Shown here piece by piece: positions 35,801 to 45,737 of a stretch of 64,000 bases of DNA. A program made the translations under genes and the position numbers. The notes beneath the pieces were generated by a model. That model saw nothing but the letters and a program-made list of their open reading frames with translations, was not told the DNA's origin and did no database searches. This DNA comes from Carya illinoinensis (lineage: Eukaryota; Streptophyta; Magnoliopsida; Fagales; Juglandaceae): NCBI RefSeq assembly GCF_018687715.1, contig NC_056758.1:8872501-8936500 (forward strand), given 5' to 3'. Position 1 is the stretch's first letter, and the number at the start of each line of letters is the position of its first letter.

Positions 35801-36769
35801 GTTGGTAGCATGTAAAGATCCAAATTTGATTAAACAGTCTAAGTGCAGGTTAAAATCTGAGTTTGATATGAAGGAACTAGGACCAGCTAGTAGAATTTTA
35901 AGAATGGATATTATAAGAAATAGACCAGAGAGATGTCTGTTTCTATCTCAAAGAAATTATCTATCTAAAATTCTTAAAAGATTTGGTATGGACCAAGTTA
36001 AACCTGTAAGCACACCTCTAGGTCAACATTTCAAGTTGTCCATTACTCAAGCCCCTCAAACTGAATCTGAAATGGAGTTTATGCACCAAATACCTTATGC
36101 TAGTATGGTAGGAAGTGTGATGTATGCAATGGTCTGTACAAGACCTGATCTTACCTATGCTGTCAGTGTTGTTAGTAGGTTCATGATTAACCCTGGTAAG
36201 GCACACTGGCAGGCTATTAAGTGGCTTTTAAGATACATTTCAGGAATTACTGTTTTGGGCTTGAAATATGGAAATAATGTTAAAGAAGGGTGTGAATTGG
36301 AAGGGTTTGTAGATGCTGATTATGCTGGTAGTGTGGATACTAGAAAGTCTCTAACAGGATATATTTTTACTGCTTTTGGGGGGGGCTATTAGTTGGAAGT
36401 CTAATTTGCAATCTGTTGTAGCCCTGTCTACAACAGAGGCTGAGTATATAGCTTTGACAGAAGCTATAAAGGAAGCTATATGGTTGAATGGGATATCACA
36501 TGAATTGGGCATTTTCAAGGAAATATAACTGTACACTGTGATAATCAAAGCTCTATACACTTGGCTAAAAACCAAGTATTTCATGAAAGGTCTAAGCATA
36601 TAGATGTTAGGCTTCACTTTGTAAGGGATGTAATTGAGTCTAGAGAAGTTGGAGTGGAGAAAATTCCAACAGAGGAAAATCCCTCAGATATGATGACTAA
36701 GTCCTTGCCATTAGCAAAGTTCAAACACTGTTTGAACTTAATTAATGTAAAAACTGTTGGGGTCCCTTA
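32811..36769 (+). pseudogene. gag-pol polyprotein of the Tnt1-like element, disrupted
   Basis: One frame runs from ATG 32811 through Gag, a CCHC zinc knuckle, protease (DSGCSFHMC), integrase (zinc domain HRRLGH...CEDC; core IDDYSR, RTDNGLEF, NGLAERMNR), reverse transcriptase (LYVDDMLVAC, about 35787) and RNase H (DADYAGS, TEAEY). Breaks are: TGA at 33525-33527 inside the zinc knuckle; an Asn codon (34251-34253) where integrases have the first catalytic Asp in the HADLWGP-like motif; TAA at 35256-35258 before RT; TGA at 35676-35678 within RT; an eight-G run near 36378-36385 that shifts the frame in RNase H; and a second shift near 36517-36522. The C-terminus ([13 protein letters not shown]) ends at 36768. 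No functional polyprotein can be made from this copy. Confidence 0.93.
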
Positions 36770-36851
36770 GTAGAGGGACAAAGCAAGAACAGCCAAGATG
36801 AGAGTAGAATAGGAATGATGAATAAGATAAAATATTGTCAAGGTGGAGAAT

Positions 36852-37648
36852 TGTGATAAATGTGTCAATTACTTTTATCTTCAATTTGTTACTAACTCAT
36901 CTCAATGCAGATTGTTAACTCACGTGATAAGCAACAGCACTTATATGATAAATGAAGCAATAAGAACCTGCAGTGGTTTAAACGGTGCCGTCTCACTTAA
37001 AGCTTGGGATGAAGGAGAGCCGTCCGATCAATCTCTACTTCATGTATATATATGTGGTTATCGAACTAGGGTTAAGAGAGAGTGATTTCATTTGTACTGT
37101 AGCCGTCTGAGAGATTGGGTGAGTCCGAGAGAGAAAGAAAGAACTAGGGTTTGTGAGGGAAAGTGAAATGCCATGATTTTGTGGCTTTTCTTGACTCCAT
37201 TGTAGTTCGATCTTGTACTATGACATTTTGGCCTTGAAGATTCATCAATAAAGTGATCTCTGAGGTTGTTCCTGCCGTGGATGTAGGCCATTAGGGCCGA
37301 ACCACGTAATCTCTGTTTGTATCTTCTTCTTTCCCCTTTCTTTCTATTTTCTGTGCATATTTCTTGTTCCTTTACTGATTCATAGCTTATTCTTGTTATC
37401 CTGTTATCATTATCATATCTTGTGAATATCTCAACTAAGTTTCGGTGTTGATCAGAATCTTATCATTTTGAGATTCCTGAGTTATGTTCTGTTTTGAATC
37501 TTTGTACATATGTATATTGTTTTGAATCTGTGTACATATCTATATACTGTCATACAGTTGGAGGATCTCTGAAAGAGGAATTCTTGTATTTGGATTTCTG
37601 TATTGGGGATTATTGGATATTATTGTATACTTGGTTTGAAACATAACA
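36852..37648 (+). repeat. 3' LTR of the Tnt1-like element
   Basis: Same length as the 5' LTR. The polypurine tract aaggtggagaa lies directly before its TG terminus. The bases following it, TATAA, repeat those before the 5' LTR. Confidence 0.95.
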
Positions 37649-37800
37649 TATAATTATTTTTGTATATTCACGTACTCTATTTATATGATTGGCAAAAATA
37701 ATTATTTTATGTTAAAAGAATTAACACCGCTAATCATATTAATGGAGTACGTAAAAAGTATATAAAAATAATTGTATATAGAGTTTTTATTTATGTAAAG
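37649..37800. mobile_element. palindromic MITE, copy 2 (target of the copia insertion)
   Basis: The left arm tataattatttttgtatattc and cgtactc returns as gagtacgt and ataaaaataattgtata. The few terminal bases of the left arm (gttcttatacatataa) sit on the other side of the copia element at about 31972-31989, so the MITE was there first and was cut by the insertion. Confidence 0.65.
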
Positions 37801-38586
37801 TGACCTTATTTTTATATATAATACTCTAACTTGTACCATGACTTGAGTTATATAAAAATTACCGTTAGATGCACAATAACTTTTAGATAAAGAAGACGGT
37901 TAGAAGCGTGCTAACCGTTAGACTAGAAGATGGTAAGATAAACATAATTATTTGATAAAAATTACATGTAGAAATAACTACCATCGCATAAAAAGGCGTC
38001 TAGATAAAATAACAAATATAATACATTAATACTTAGATCTGTTAAGTAAGGAAAAAAAAAATAAAAGATATTATTTTATTAATTTAGCCAAATTTATAGA
38101 TATTTGAGAATATATAATGTATAGACAGTCCATTATATGAAGAATCAATATAAATTTTATAGCTAAATTTTAATTAGGATTTTAGAGAAACCAACGCACT
38201 CTATTCATGTCAAACCTGATGGCAGATAAGCCCACCTTGAGGCCTACTTCAAGACGCGTGGACCATTGAATAGTAGGCCCAACTAAATAGCTTTCTAAGT
38301 TACATTAATCTTCGATCCGTTGGAATAATATGAACGTTAAATTATTAATATGTAATTTTTCAATAACGAATTAATATTCAAATTATAATTAAAATTAAAA
38401 TAATAAAAAGTTTAAAATCAATATTTTAATAAAATAGTGAAAGATATGTTAAATCTATTATTTGATATTATAAAAAGTGACTAGTAAAAATTTGTAAAAG
38501 TGAATTTTCTAGATTAATTTTAGCCAAAGTTTGTTGAGACTACTACTAATGCTCTAAGTTACATTAATTTTGGATCGTGTGTACGT
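37801..38586. other. AT-rich intergenic DNA
   Basis: No gene, repeat boundary or RNA recognised. Confidence 0.45.
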
Positions 38587-39030
38587 ACATATAGCCGATA
38601 CTTCGCACTCGCGTCTTGGCAGTCAAAGGAGGGAGCACCTCTCCCAAGTGTCTTAGTCCCTCCTCGCCACCCAGAGAGGTAGATTCCATATCCCAGTTGG
38701 TTCCTTAGGCCGATGCTCCGTGCTTGTGTCTCAGCGACCAATCTCCACCCAGCGCAGTCGGTTCCAGATCTCGGCATGTTCCTTAGGCCAATGCTTCGTG
38801 CTCGCGCCTTGACTATCAAAGGAGGAAACACATCTCCCAAGTGTTATAGTCCCTCCTCGCTAGCTAAAGGGATCGATTCCATATTCCACCTGATTCCTTA
38901 GGCTAATGCTCTACCCTCGACCTATGGTAAAAAAAAAAAAAAAAAAAAAAAAGAACACTTCTCCCAAGCATCCTGGTCCCTTCTCACCACTCAAAGAGGT
39001 CGATTCCAGATCCCACCAAGTCCATTAAGG
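38587..39030. repeat. degenerate long tandem repeat
   Basis: The block ccttaggc(c/t)(g/a)atgctnc(g/c)tgct...tcaaaggaggnaacacntctcccaag...agtccctcctcgc recurs two to three times: tcaaaggagg at about 38612 and 38814, ctcccaag at about 38640, 38836 and 38961. The spacing is about 200 then 125 bp, the latter shortened around a poly(A) of about 23 at 38930. GC content is higher than in the flanks. It is probably part of the untranslated region of the retrotransposon remnant to its right. Confidence 0.6.
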
Positions 39031-39516
39031 CGGTGTCCAACGCATTTGATGAAAACATAAATTAGGGGTTGCAAGAGCAAAATCATCATATGTGTATACA
39101 GGCATTACAATGTATAGGGAAACAAAATTAAATTATGTACAAACGTTTGTAGTAGATAAGGAAGGGAATTTGGAGGCGAAAAGGTGTTAGCTTCAAGTAG
39201 TGGCCTGAGGAATTGAGAAATTTGAGTGAGGAGACTCGTCGAGTTGCATGATCCCTAGGTCAATCTCTAGAAGGTTAACCTTAGGATTTTCAAGGATAAA
39301 CTGCTGCATCCTCTTAAAGCCCTCTCGACAACCGTGACCCTAGGCCTTGTTGCAAACAACCCTTGCTGGTACTAGTTAAGGATAAATTTGCATCATATCC
39401 CTCTGGGAAGATGCCAACTCGGTAGCCAAGGGGACCACTTGTGTGTCATGAGCAGCGACCTCGTTTTGGGTTGAAGCTAATTCAAATCTTAGGGAACCGA
39501 TCTCCTCACAACTCCA

Positions 39517-39983
39517 CTAGAAGGAATCTTTACAATCCACAACCAGTTGGTCCCGAGATTTGACCCCACCCTCGAGTCGCTTTCGCTCCTCTAACTCCAG
39601 CAACCGTTGCTCTTCCAAACGGCAGAGGGAATGTTCAATCTCTTGGACAGCTCCATCATGGCCCTGACAGCGTACCCTTAGCTCTACCAACTTGGCCTCT
39701 TGATAAGTTAGCCTGTCCCGAATGGTATCGCACTCCTCTCTGAGCACCTTGGCTTCATTTTGATGGTGGTTCATTCCTCGTCCTTTTCAGCCAACTTGCC
39801 CCTGAGGCAATCAACCTGGTCATGAAGGCAAGCGCTTTCCCTCCCCTCTTCATGCCACTTCATATAGATGTTGACGAAGGCTTCAATGCACTGTCCCTTT
39901 CTGCCCAAGTTCGAAGCACCCTTTCGTGGAATTAGGAGTTGAAAGCTCGCAATTCGCACATCTCCATTTCTAAGTTGGCTCAT
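39517..39983 (-). pseudogene. coiled-coil protein remnant, transposon-associated
   Basis: Two minus-strand frames overlap by four bases at 39771-39774. The upstream one (39983-39771) has KWHEEGRESACLHDQVDCLR; the downstream one (39774-39517) has heptad-like VLREECDTIRDRLTYQEAKL and CRLEEQRLLELEERKRLEGG. Together they read as one coiled coil of about 150 residues with a single frameshift at the junction. Similar coiled-coil tails occur in gag-like proteins of plant retroelements; that identity is inference. No catalytic domain is present. Confidence 0.5.
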
Positions 39984-40039
39984 TCATCTACGATCCAAGG
40001 TGCAAGGTGGTTGATTCCCTGGAATACATGGACAACTAA

Positions 40040-40042
<3 letters not shown>

Positions 40043-40135
<93 letters not shown>

Positions 40136-40165
40136 AGAAGAAGAAGAAGAAGAAGAAGAAGAAGA
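40043..40165. repeat. (GA)n-(GAA)n microsatellite, about 120 bp
   Basis: About 45 GA dinucleotides are followed by about 11 GAA units. The long frames on both strands here (Arg-Glu, Ser-Leu or Phe runs) are products of the repeat and not genes. Confidence 0.95.
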
Positions 40166-40949
40166 CAAAAGACATAGCAAAATAGACAATGAAGAATTAC
40201 AATGGAAAGGAGTATACCAAGGATATGATTCCTCTGAGTCAGCTAGCAGTCTCCCGAACGACCTCCACCCCTAAGCCCTCTGCCCTTCTCCTTGTGGGAA
40301 CCACATTGGTGTTGCCAACCAACTTGACGTGGTCGGGTGAGGAGGGTCTGACCTAAGCCTTGTCGTCTGGTCGCCATCATGGGACCTGGTAAGAATCCCT
40401 CCTTTTATATCCCTTTGGGTCAACCTTTCCCTTGACTTAGTGCCGAAGAAAGGGAAAGGCCAGGAAACTTCTCCCTTGCCTGGAGCTATGACAAATCAAT
40501 CTCCCCGAGATGAGCCCCCAATGGCTGAGTGGAAGGTGGGCATCTCGCCCCAAAGGTCGTAGATAGGAGAGAGTAGGAAGACCAACCATCCCAAAGTGAT
40601 CTTCCTGCTAGTCTGATATCACCTCGAACTACTTGATGTTCACCCTAGTCAACAAGGCCTCACACTAGACTTCTTCTTGTTGTGCTTCTACCCAAGCGTA
40701 AACCCGTCCAATGGAAGCCCACTTCTGACAGAAAAGTTTATCATGAAGTCTATATCATCAAGATGACCCCCCATACGACCTGAATGGTAAACTATTAACG
40801 AATCATCTCCCAAAGGGGAAACTCCCAATCTTGCTCCGACACAAAAAAGAATCTTTTGTACTAATCCTTACTGCAGTTATATTGGGGTTCCCGACGGGTG
40901 ACCCAAAACCTTGGGTGGGGTCCAAAACTGCACACATTGCCCTCAAGCC

Positions 40950-43900
40950 ATTAAACCTGGTGGCTATATGTAACCCACTCATTCTTTCTTCTTTAATTAC
41001 TAGCCTTGTTTTACGTGCCGTACCTTGATAGCATGTTTTAAAAGATATCAAGCGGATTTTAAAACTTACGGATATTTTAAATATTCTGAAAATATTTACA
41101 TGTGATATTTTCAGTGTTATTGGACTAAAGTTGTTTTTAAATAACACAATTATAATATTTTTGAAGAGCTCCAAAAATATTATAATTGTGAAAATTTATT
41201 TAAATTAAATATTTTAGTCATTTAAAAATATTACGAGATTTAAATTTATGTTGAAAACTCTAAATTAATTTAAATGGTTTTGTTCTATTCGAGTGATTAA
41301 CGAGATTTCATCATTTTAACTAATGATGAAGGAATATTATTTTATAAACTTTAGTTTATAAAATAATATTCTATCTTAATTCCTCTCAATGTTTTAATTT
41401 AAATAAAATATTTACACATTTTCAAATCAGTATTTAAACTCACAGTTAGATCATTTTGTAGATCCCAAAACAAATGACCTAGATTAAATACCCAAGTCTC
41501 TCTCTTTTTTCCCTCACTTTTTCCTTTTCCCTTCTCTTTCCTCTCCCTCTCTCCCAGCCGTGCTCGTCCAGCCCAGACCCTTGCTGCCATGCCCAACCTA
41601 CCGTGCCACCACCGCAGCTCCACCACCCCACCAGCCAACCTCTCCTCCCATCGGCAAGCCTCACGTGCCTTCTCTCTCCCCCACTGTAACTCCACCCGAA
41701 ATGGGTGAAAACCCATTCCTCTTATCCCACGCCGCTGTACACAGCAGCCCTATCTCACCGCCGGTCACCAGCCACCCCCTTCCCTCCAATGACCTCCCTC
41801 ACCTTGGTCTCCCTTCCTCACGTGCTCTCTCTCTTCTCCTAAAGCAACTCGATTGAAATGGGTTTCAAGCCCATTTCTCTTCCTTGTGCAGTCGTGTGTG
41901 GCCAATTGAGCTACCAAGCACCACCCCTGTGATTCTTAGCCACCAATGAACTACCAGCACCTCCTCACCTCCCCCACGAGCCTCTCTCTCTACCCAAAAT
42001 GGGTCTCTTACAAACCTAAGCTTTGGGCAGCGCCACCGTACATGGCTACCATGGCCTCCAGCTGCCACCAGCAGTCTCTCCTGACTACCATGGCTCCTCC
42101 TTGCCAACCAAACCTCCCTCTCCATTTCCCATGCTTTGAAATACACGACCCAAAACACCTCCACAAATCACCGTGCCTTCTTTGTGTGCCACCTTGGCAT
42201 CACCTCGAGACCACCACTCTAGGACCACAACCAAACCTTTTCCTGCTCAAATTCACACCCGTAGCCACCTCTAGTAGTCCAAATAGCCACCGTACGTGAT
42301 TTAACCGTCACGTACAACTCTTCCGATGCCTTTGAACGTGACGGGTAGCGGCAATGCACGGGTTATCCCATCGATGGTATAACCATTTATCTCTCATTAT
42401 TTATGATATATGTTAGTTGATAGGTTGTGGACTGTGCTGTTGGTATTGTGGAGTTCGCTGTGAAGTGTGACTGTGTATTAAAGTGTTGGGTATAACTGTG
42501 TAGTGTTGTGGACTATGCTGTGAAGTATGGGCGTGAGGTGTATACCATAGTTGTGATGTGGTACAGTGTGTGAAAGGAGTACACGTGAAGTGTAATCCAT
42601 GCAGTGCAACAACGAACCATGTGACGTGCGCCGTAGTGACGTGTGGCATGGAGTGAAGAGATTACACGTGACGTGTATTTCATGTTGTGTAGTGATGCAC
42701 CATATGGCATGTCGCGAATAAAAGGATGGATGCGTAATAGAGAAGTGTAAAGTGTATTGTATAGCGTCGGAAACTGTGTAATAGTGTCCCGAAATAGTTG
42801 TGATATTGCCTATAGTTTGAGGTGACAGGTGTCACCTTGTGGTTGACTTATGGCTAAGAGTATGTGTAAAGTGATGAAAAAGTATCAGAATAGTGCGGCG
42901 GAAACATGACAGGCGTCGTGACGTGACTCAAGATTCGTCTCGAGCTACATGACGTGACAGAGGTGCATTTGTGGATGCAGTCCTGTCTTGTTAAATATTG
43001 GGATGGACTTGTACATGGCCAGAAAGTAGGAAGAGTCCTAACAACCGGGTCTGAGCAAGTTGGTATTGGAGTATAGAGCTTGTTTATACAAGCGAACGTT
43101 CATTGAACTATAAGTTAATCTTAGGTGAAAAAAGGATAAGGTATATGTGCCTCTGGCAATACACATGTGCCGGACAGGTTTACCATATATAATGGGTAAT
43201 CTGTCATGAGCATGGTTACACGGTGTTTTAGCCCTAGAGTTAACTTTAAACTGTGTGACATGTATGGATGGGAATGAAGATTGAGTATGGGCTAGGATGC
43301 ATGAAGATAGTAATGGGTAAGTTGTCTAGAATTGGGATGTGTGACTTAGTTAGTCTGAGTCATGCGTCAACATGTGGTTGATAGAAGAATAAGAAGAAGG
43401 TCTTAGTGTCTTAACCCTAATGTGAATTAAGGAGGTTCACTTTAAGGAATAAGACTCTGAAAGTTTTAGCATAGTAAATGGCACGTAAGAACCCAGGGAT
43501 GGACGGAGAGTGTTCCAAGTGAAGCATAGTTTTATGTCTAGTACAGTTGCTTATGTGCTGGATAGATAATGACGTTAAGATTATGTGTATGCACGTAGGT
43601 TGTCATCTGACAGACACATGAATGGATTGCATAGAATGAGTATGGCATGAAGTTCAGGAAAGTATTGCGTTGATACTCTTCTAGAGTTTTCTAATTAAAA
43701 GAAGATGAAAATGAAATGCTTTTCTTTATGAAACACGCTTTACGAAAGCATGTTAAGTATAAGTTTTTAAGTATACGTACGTAATGGCCCTCCATGGCAG
43801 CCCCTTTTCACGCACCCAAAGTACGTAAGTGTATACATGTGGATGGATGCTATACATGATATGTATTGTATATATGTTCACGAAATGAAATGAGAGGCCT

Positions 43901-44672
43901 CGGCCCGAAGAAACTATTTTAAAATGTCTCATGCTTTTAAAATGACTTTTATGAATGAAAGGACTGAAGGACTATAAGAACTGTAAAGGACTGTAGGAAC
44001 TGTAAGAACTGAATGAAAGAACTGTAAAGGACTAAATGGATTGAAAATGAATGAAATGACTGAAAGGAATGAATGGACTGAATGCTTAATGTATGAAAAT
44101 ACGTAACGATCATATGAATGGAATGGAAAGGTACCAAATGAATGGACTAGGCAGATTGCAATGTCGGATAAGTAGTACTGGTAGTGCACCCAGTGCTGCA
44201 CCCTGCGGAATGGATTCCCAACTCGTAACCACAGATGGAATTAGATCCAAAAAACCACTAACCCCAGCACATGGGGCGCAACAGTGTGCAACGACAAATG
44301 AAAGCAATAAAAAAGAATGTATGCATGTTAAGAAAGAATGCATATATGTATGAAAAGATGTATGCATGAACAGACTCTTTAAGAAATAAAGGCAGTGAGG
44401 AGTGGGTAACTGTTTTACGAAAGAAAACCATTTTTTAAAAGAAAAACCCCACCTCGCAACGTTTTAAAACGAATTGAATGTCTATGTATGATATGTATGG
44501 AGTGATAAATGCATGATTGAAAACTTATGTTATTATATTTTAACTGTTTAAAATAATGCTTACGAGTCATCGACTCATTTTAGTTTTAATGTGTGCCATC
44601 CCAGGGACAAGATAAGCATAATGCGTAAGGACAGGCACAGCTTAAGAGGAAGAGCACGAAAGCCTAGGCAAG
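40950..44672 (+). mobile_element. long gypsy-type LTR-like block, truncated
   Basis: A 3.7-kb block lacks coding domains but has a consistent internal texture. There is a hairpin-rich AT segment (41140-41371), a proline/CT-rich segment with CCACC repeats (41490-42300), then purine-rich runs with gtgtagtgttgtgg, gaatgaatgg and ggactgaagg motifs (42400-44100). A 3' part follows with gcttacgagtcatcgactcatttt, then ccatcccagggacaagat. That last segment is what I expect near the 3' end of long LTRs of gypsy elements in woody eudicots. It is cut at about 44672 by the SIRE-like element. No partner LTR, PBS or target duplication is in view. Confidence 0.45.
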
Positions 44673-44674
44673 AT

Positions 44675-45681
44675 ATGTCATATTTCACATGTGTATGACA
44701 TGATTAAAAGTTTAAATTTTGAAAATATTAAAGATGATTGATTGTCATCTTTCACATGTGCATACTTTATTTGAATATTTTCAAAAGTGATTGATACTCT
44801 TTTTGACTTATGCAAAAAGTAGATAATTTTGTTTGAAAATTTTGAAAATATTAAAGATGATTGATTGTCATCTTTCACATATGCATGCTTTATTTGAATA
44901 TTTTCAAAAGTGATTGATACTTTTTTTGACTTATGCAAAAGGTAGATAATTTTGTTTGAAAAATTTGAAAAGTAAAGTGTACTCTTTTGTCATATGCAAA
45001 AAGTAAAAAGATTAGGATTGAAATTTTTTAAAAGTGAATGATGTTGTCTTTCACATGTGAATTTTTTTAAAATTTGAAATGAAATCTCATATGCCTATAA
45101 ATAGATCATTTGAGAGCTTCACATTTACAGCATCAAGAGCATATAATATTCATTCAAAACTTTCATTCTCTCTTCTCTAAGCATTAAGTCTTAAACTCTA
45201 TTCATTTTGAGAGATATAATTTGTACTGTATTGTTCTTATTTCACTCATTGAGGAGTGTTTTCTGATAACCTACTCACTATCAACTCTTATATCAGTAAA
45301 ATGATGTGTATAACCCTTATGCGTATAGAAAGTGTTCTATACAGAGAATAATTGAATCACCACGTGTAAGGTGATTGCAAGTGTAAAGGGTATCTACATG
45401 GATCCTTTGTAGCGGTATTGTTCAAAGGTGTAATAGGTTTTTATCTCTACCTGAAAGAGGTTAAATAGTGAATTTCGAAATCCTCAAGGAGTAACTTGAG
45501 TCGATGACGTAGGCAGTAGGGTCGAACCTCTTTAACATACTGAGTTTGCTTCTCTTACTCTTTATATTTACTACTACTTTATATTTTATTTATATTTTAT
45601 ATTGTGTATTTGATTTATAATTGTTAATTTTTTAAATATAACCAAATTCACTCATCTTTTGTGTTAGTCATCTGGGTAACA
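44675..45681 (+). repeat. 5' LTR, truncated, of the SIRE-like element
   Basis: It aligns with roughly 51798-52815 of the 3' LTR. A unit of about 125 bp (starting gaaaatattaaagatgattg at 44718 and again at 44843) is duplicated in tandem, in both LTRs. A strong TATA box, cctataaatag, lies at about 45093-45103, so this part still holds the promoter. It ends ggtaaca, right before the PBS. Confidence 0.85.
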
Positions 45682-45737
45682 ATTGGTATCAAAGCAATGA
45701 CTCTGTTATAAGATTAACTATCTGTTAAGATCTTATG

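Larger units (their letters stand above)
31990..37648 (+). mobile_element. complete Ty1/copia LTR retrotransposon, Tnt1-like
   Basis: Two 797-bp LTRs (TGTGATAAATG...ATAACA) bound the element, which is flanked by an exact 5-bp target duplication, TATAA (31985-31989 and 37649-37653). Aligning the LTRs by eye gives five substitutions and no indels, about 0.6%, so insertion is recent. Inside lie a primer-binding site complementary to initiator Met-tRNA, a gag-protease-integrase-RT-RNase H order typical of copia, and a purine tract before the 3' LTR. The Gag N-terminus (KFDVEKFTGENDFGLW) and Pol resemble tobacco Tnt1 (Tork group). The polyprotein is interrupted by several mutations, so it is not autonomous as it stands. 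It landed at the edge of a palindromic MITE. Confidence 0.97.
39060..40860 (-). mobile_element. retrotransposon-derived remnant
   Basis: A moderately GC-rich block distinct from the AT-rich surroundings. On the minus strand it contains a coiled-coil coding remnant (described separately), a large CT/TTC microsatellite and stop-ridden possible coding sequence up to about 40860. I associate such minus-strand layouts with gag-like, coiled-coil genes of plant Ty3/gypsy-related elements, but no RT, integrase or LTR pair is visible here, so the class is uncertain. Confidence 0.4.

Noticed and set aside
39939..40274. Arg-Glu, Ser-Leu and Phe-rich proteins
   Set aside because: They are translations of a (GA)n-(GAA)n microsatellite.
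41399..42299. Pro/Ser-rich frames of about 100 residues
   Set aside because: They come from a CT/CCACC-rich segment of an LTR-like block, with competing open frames on the other strand.
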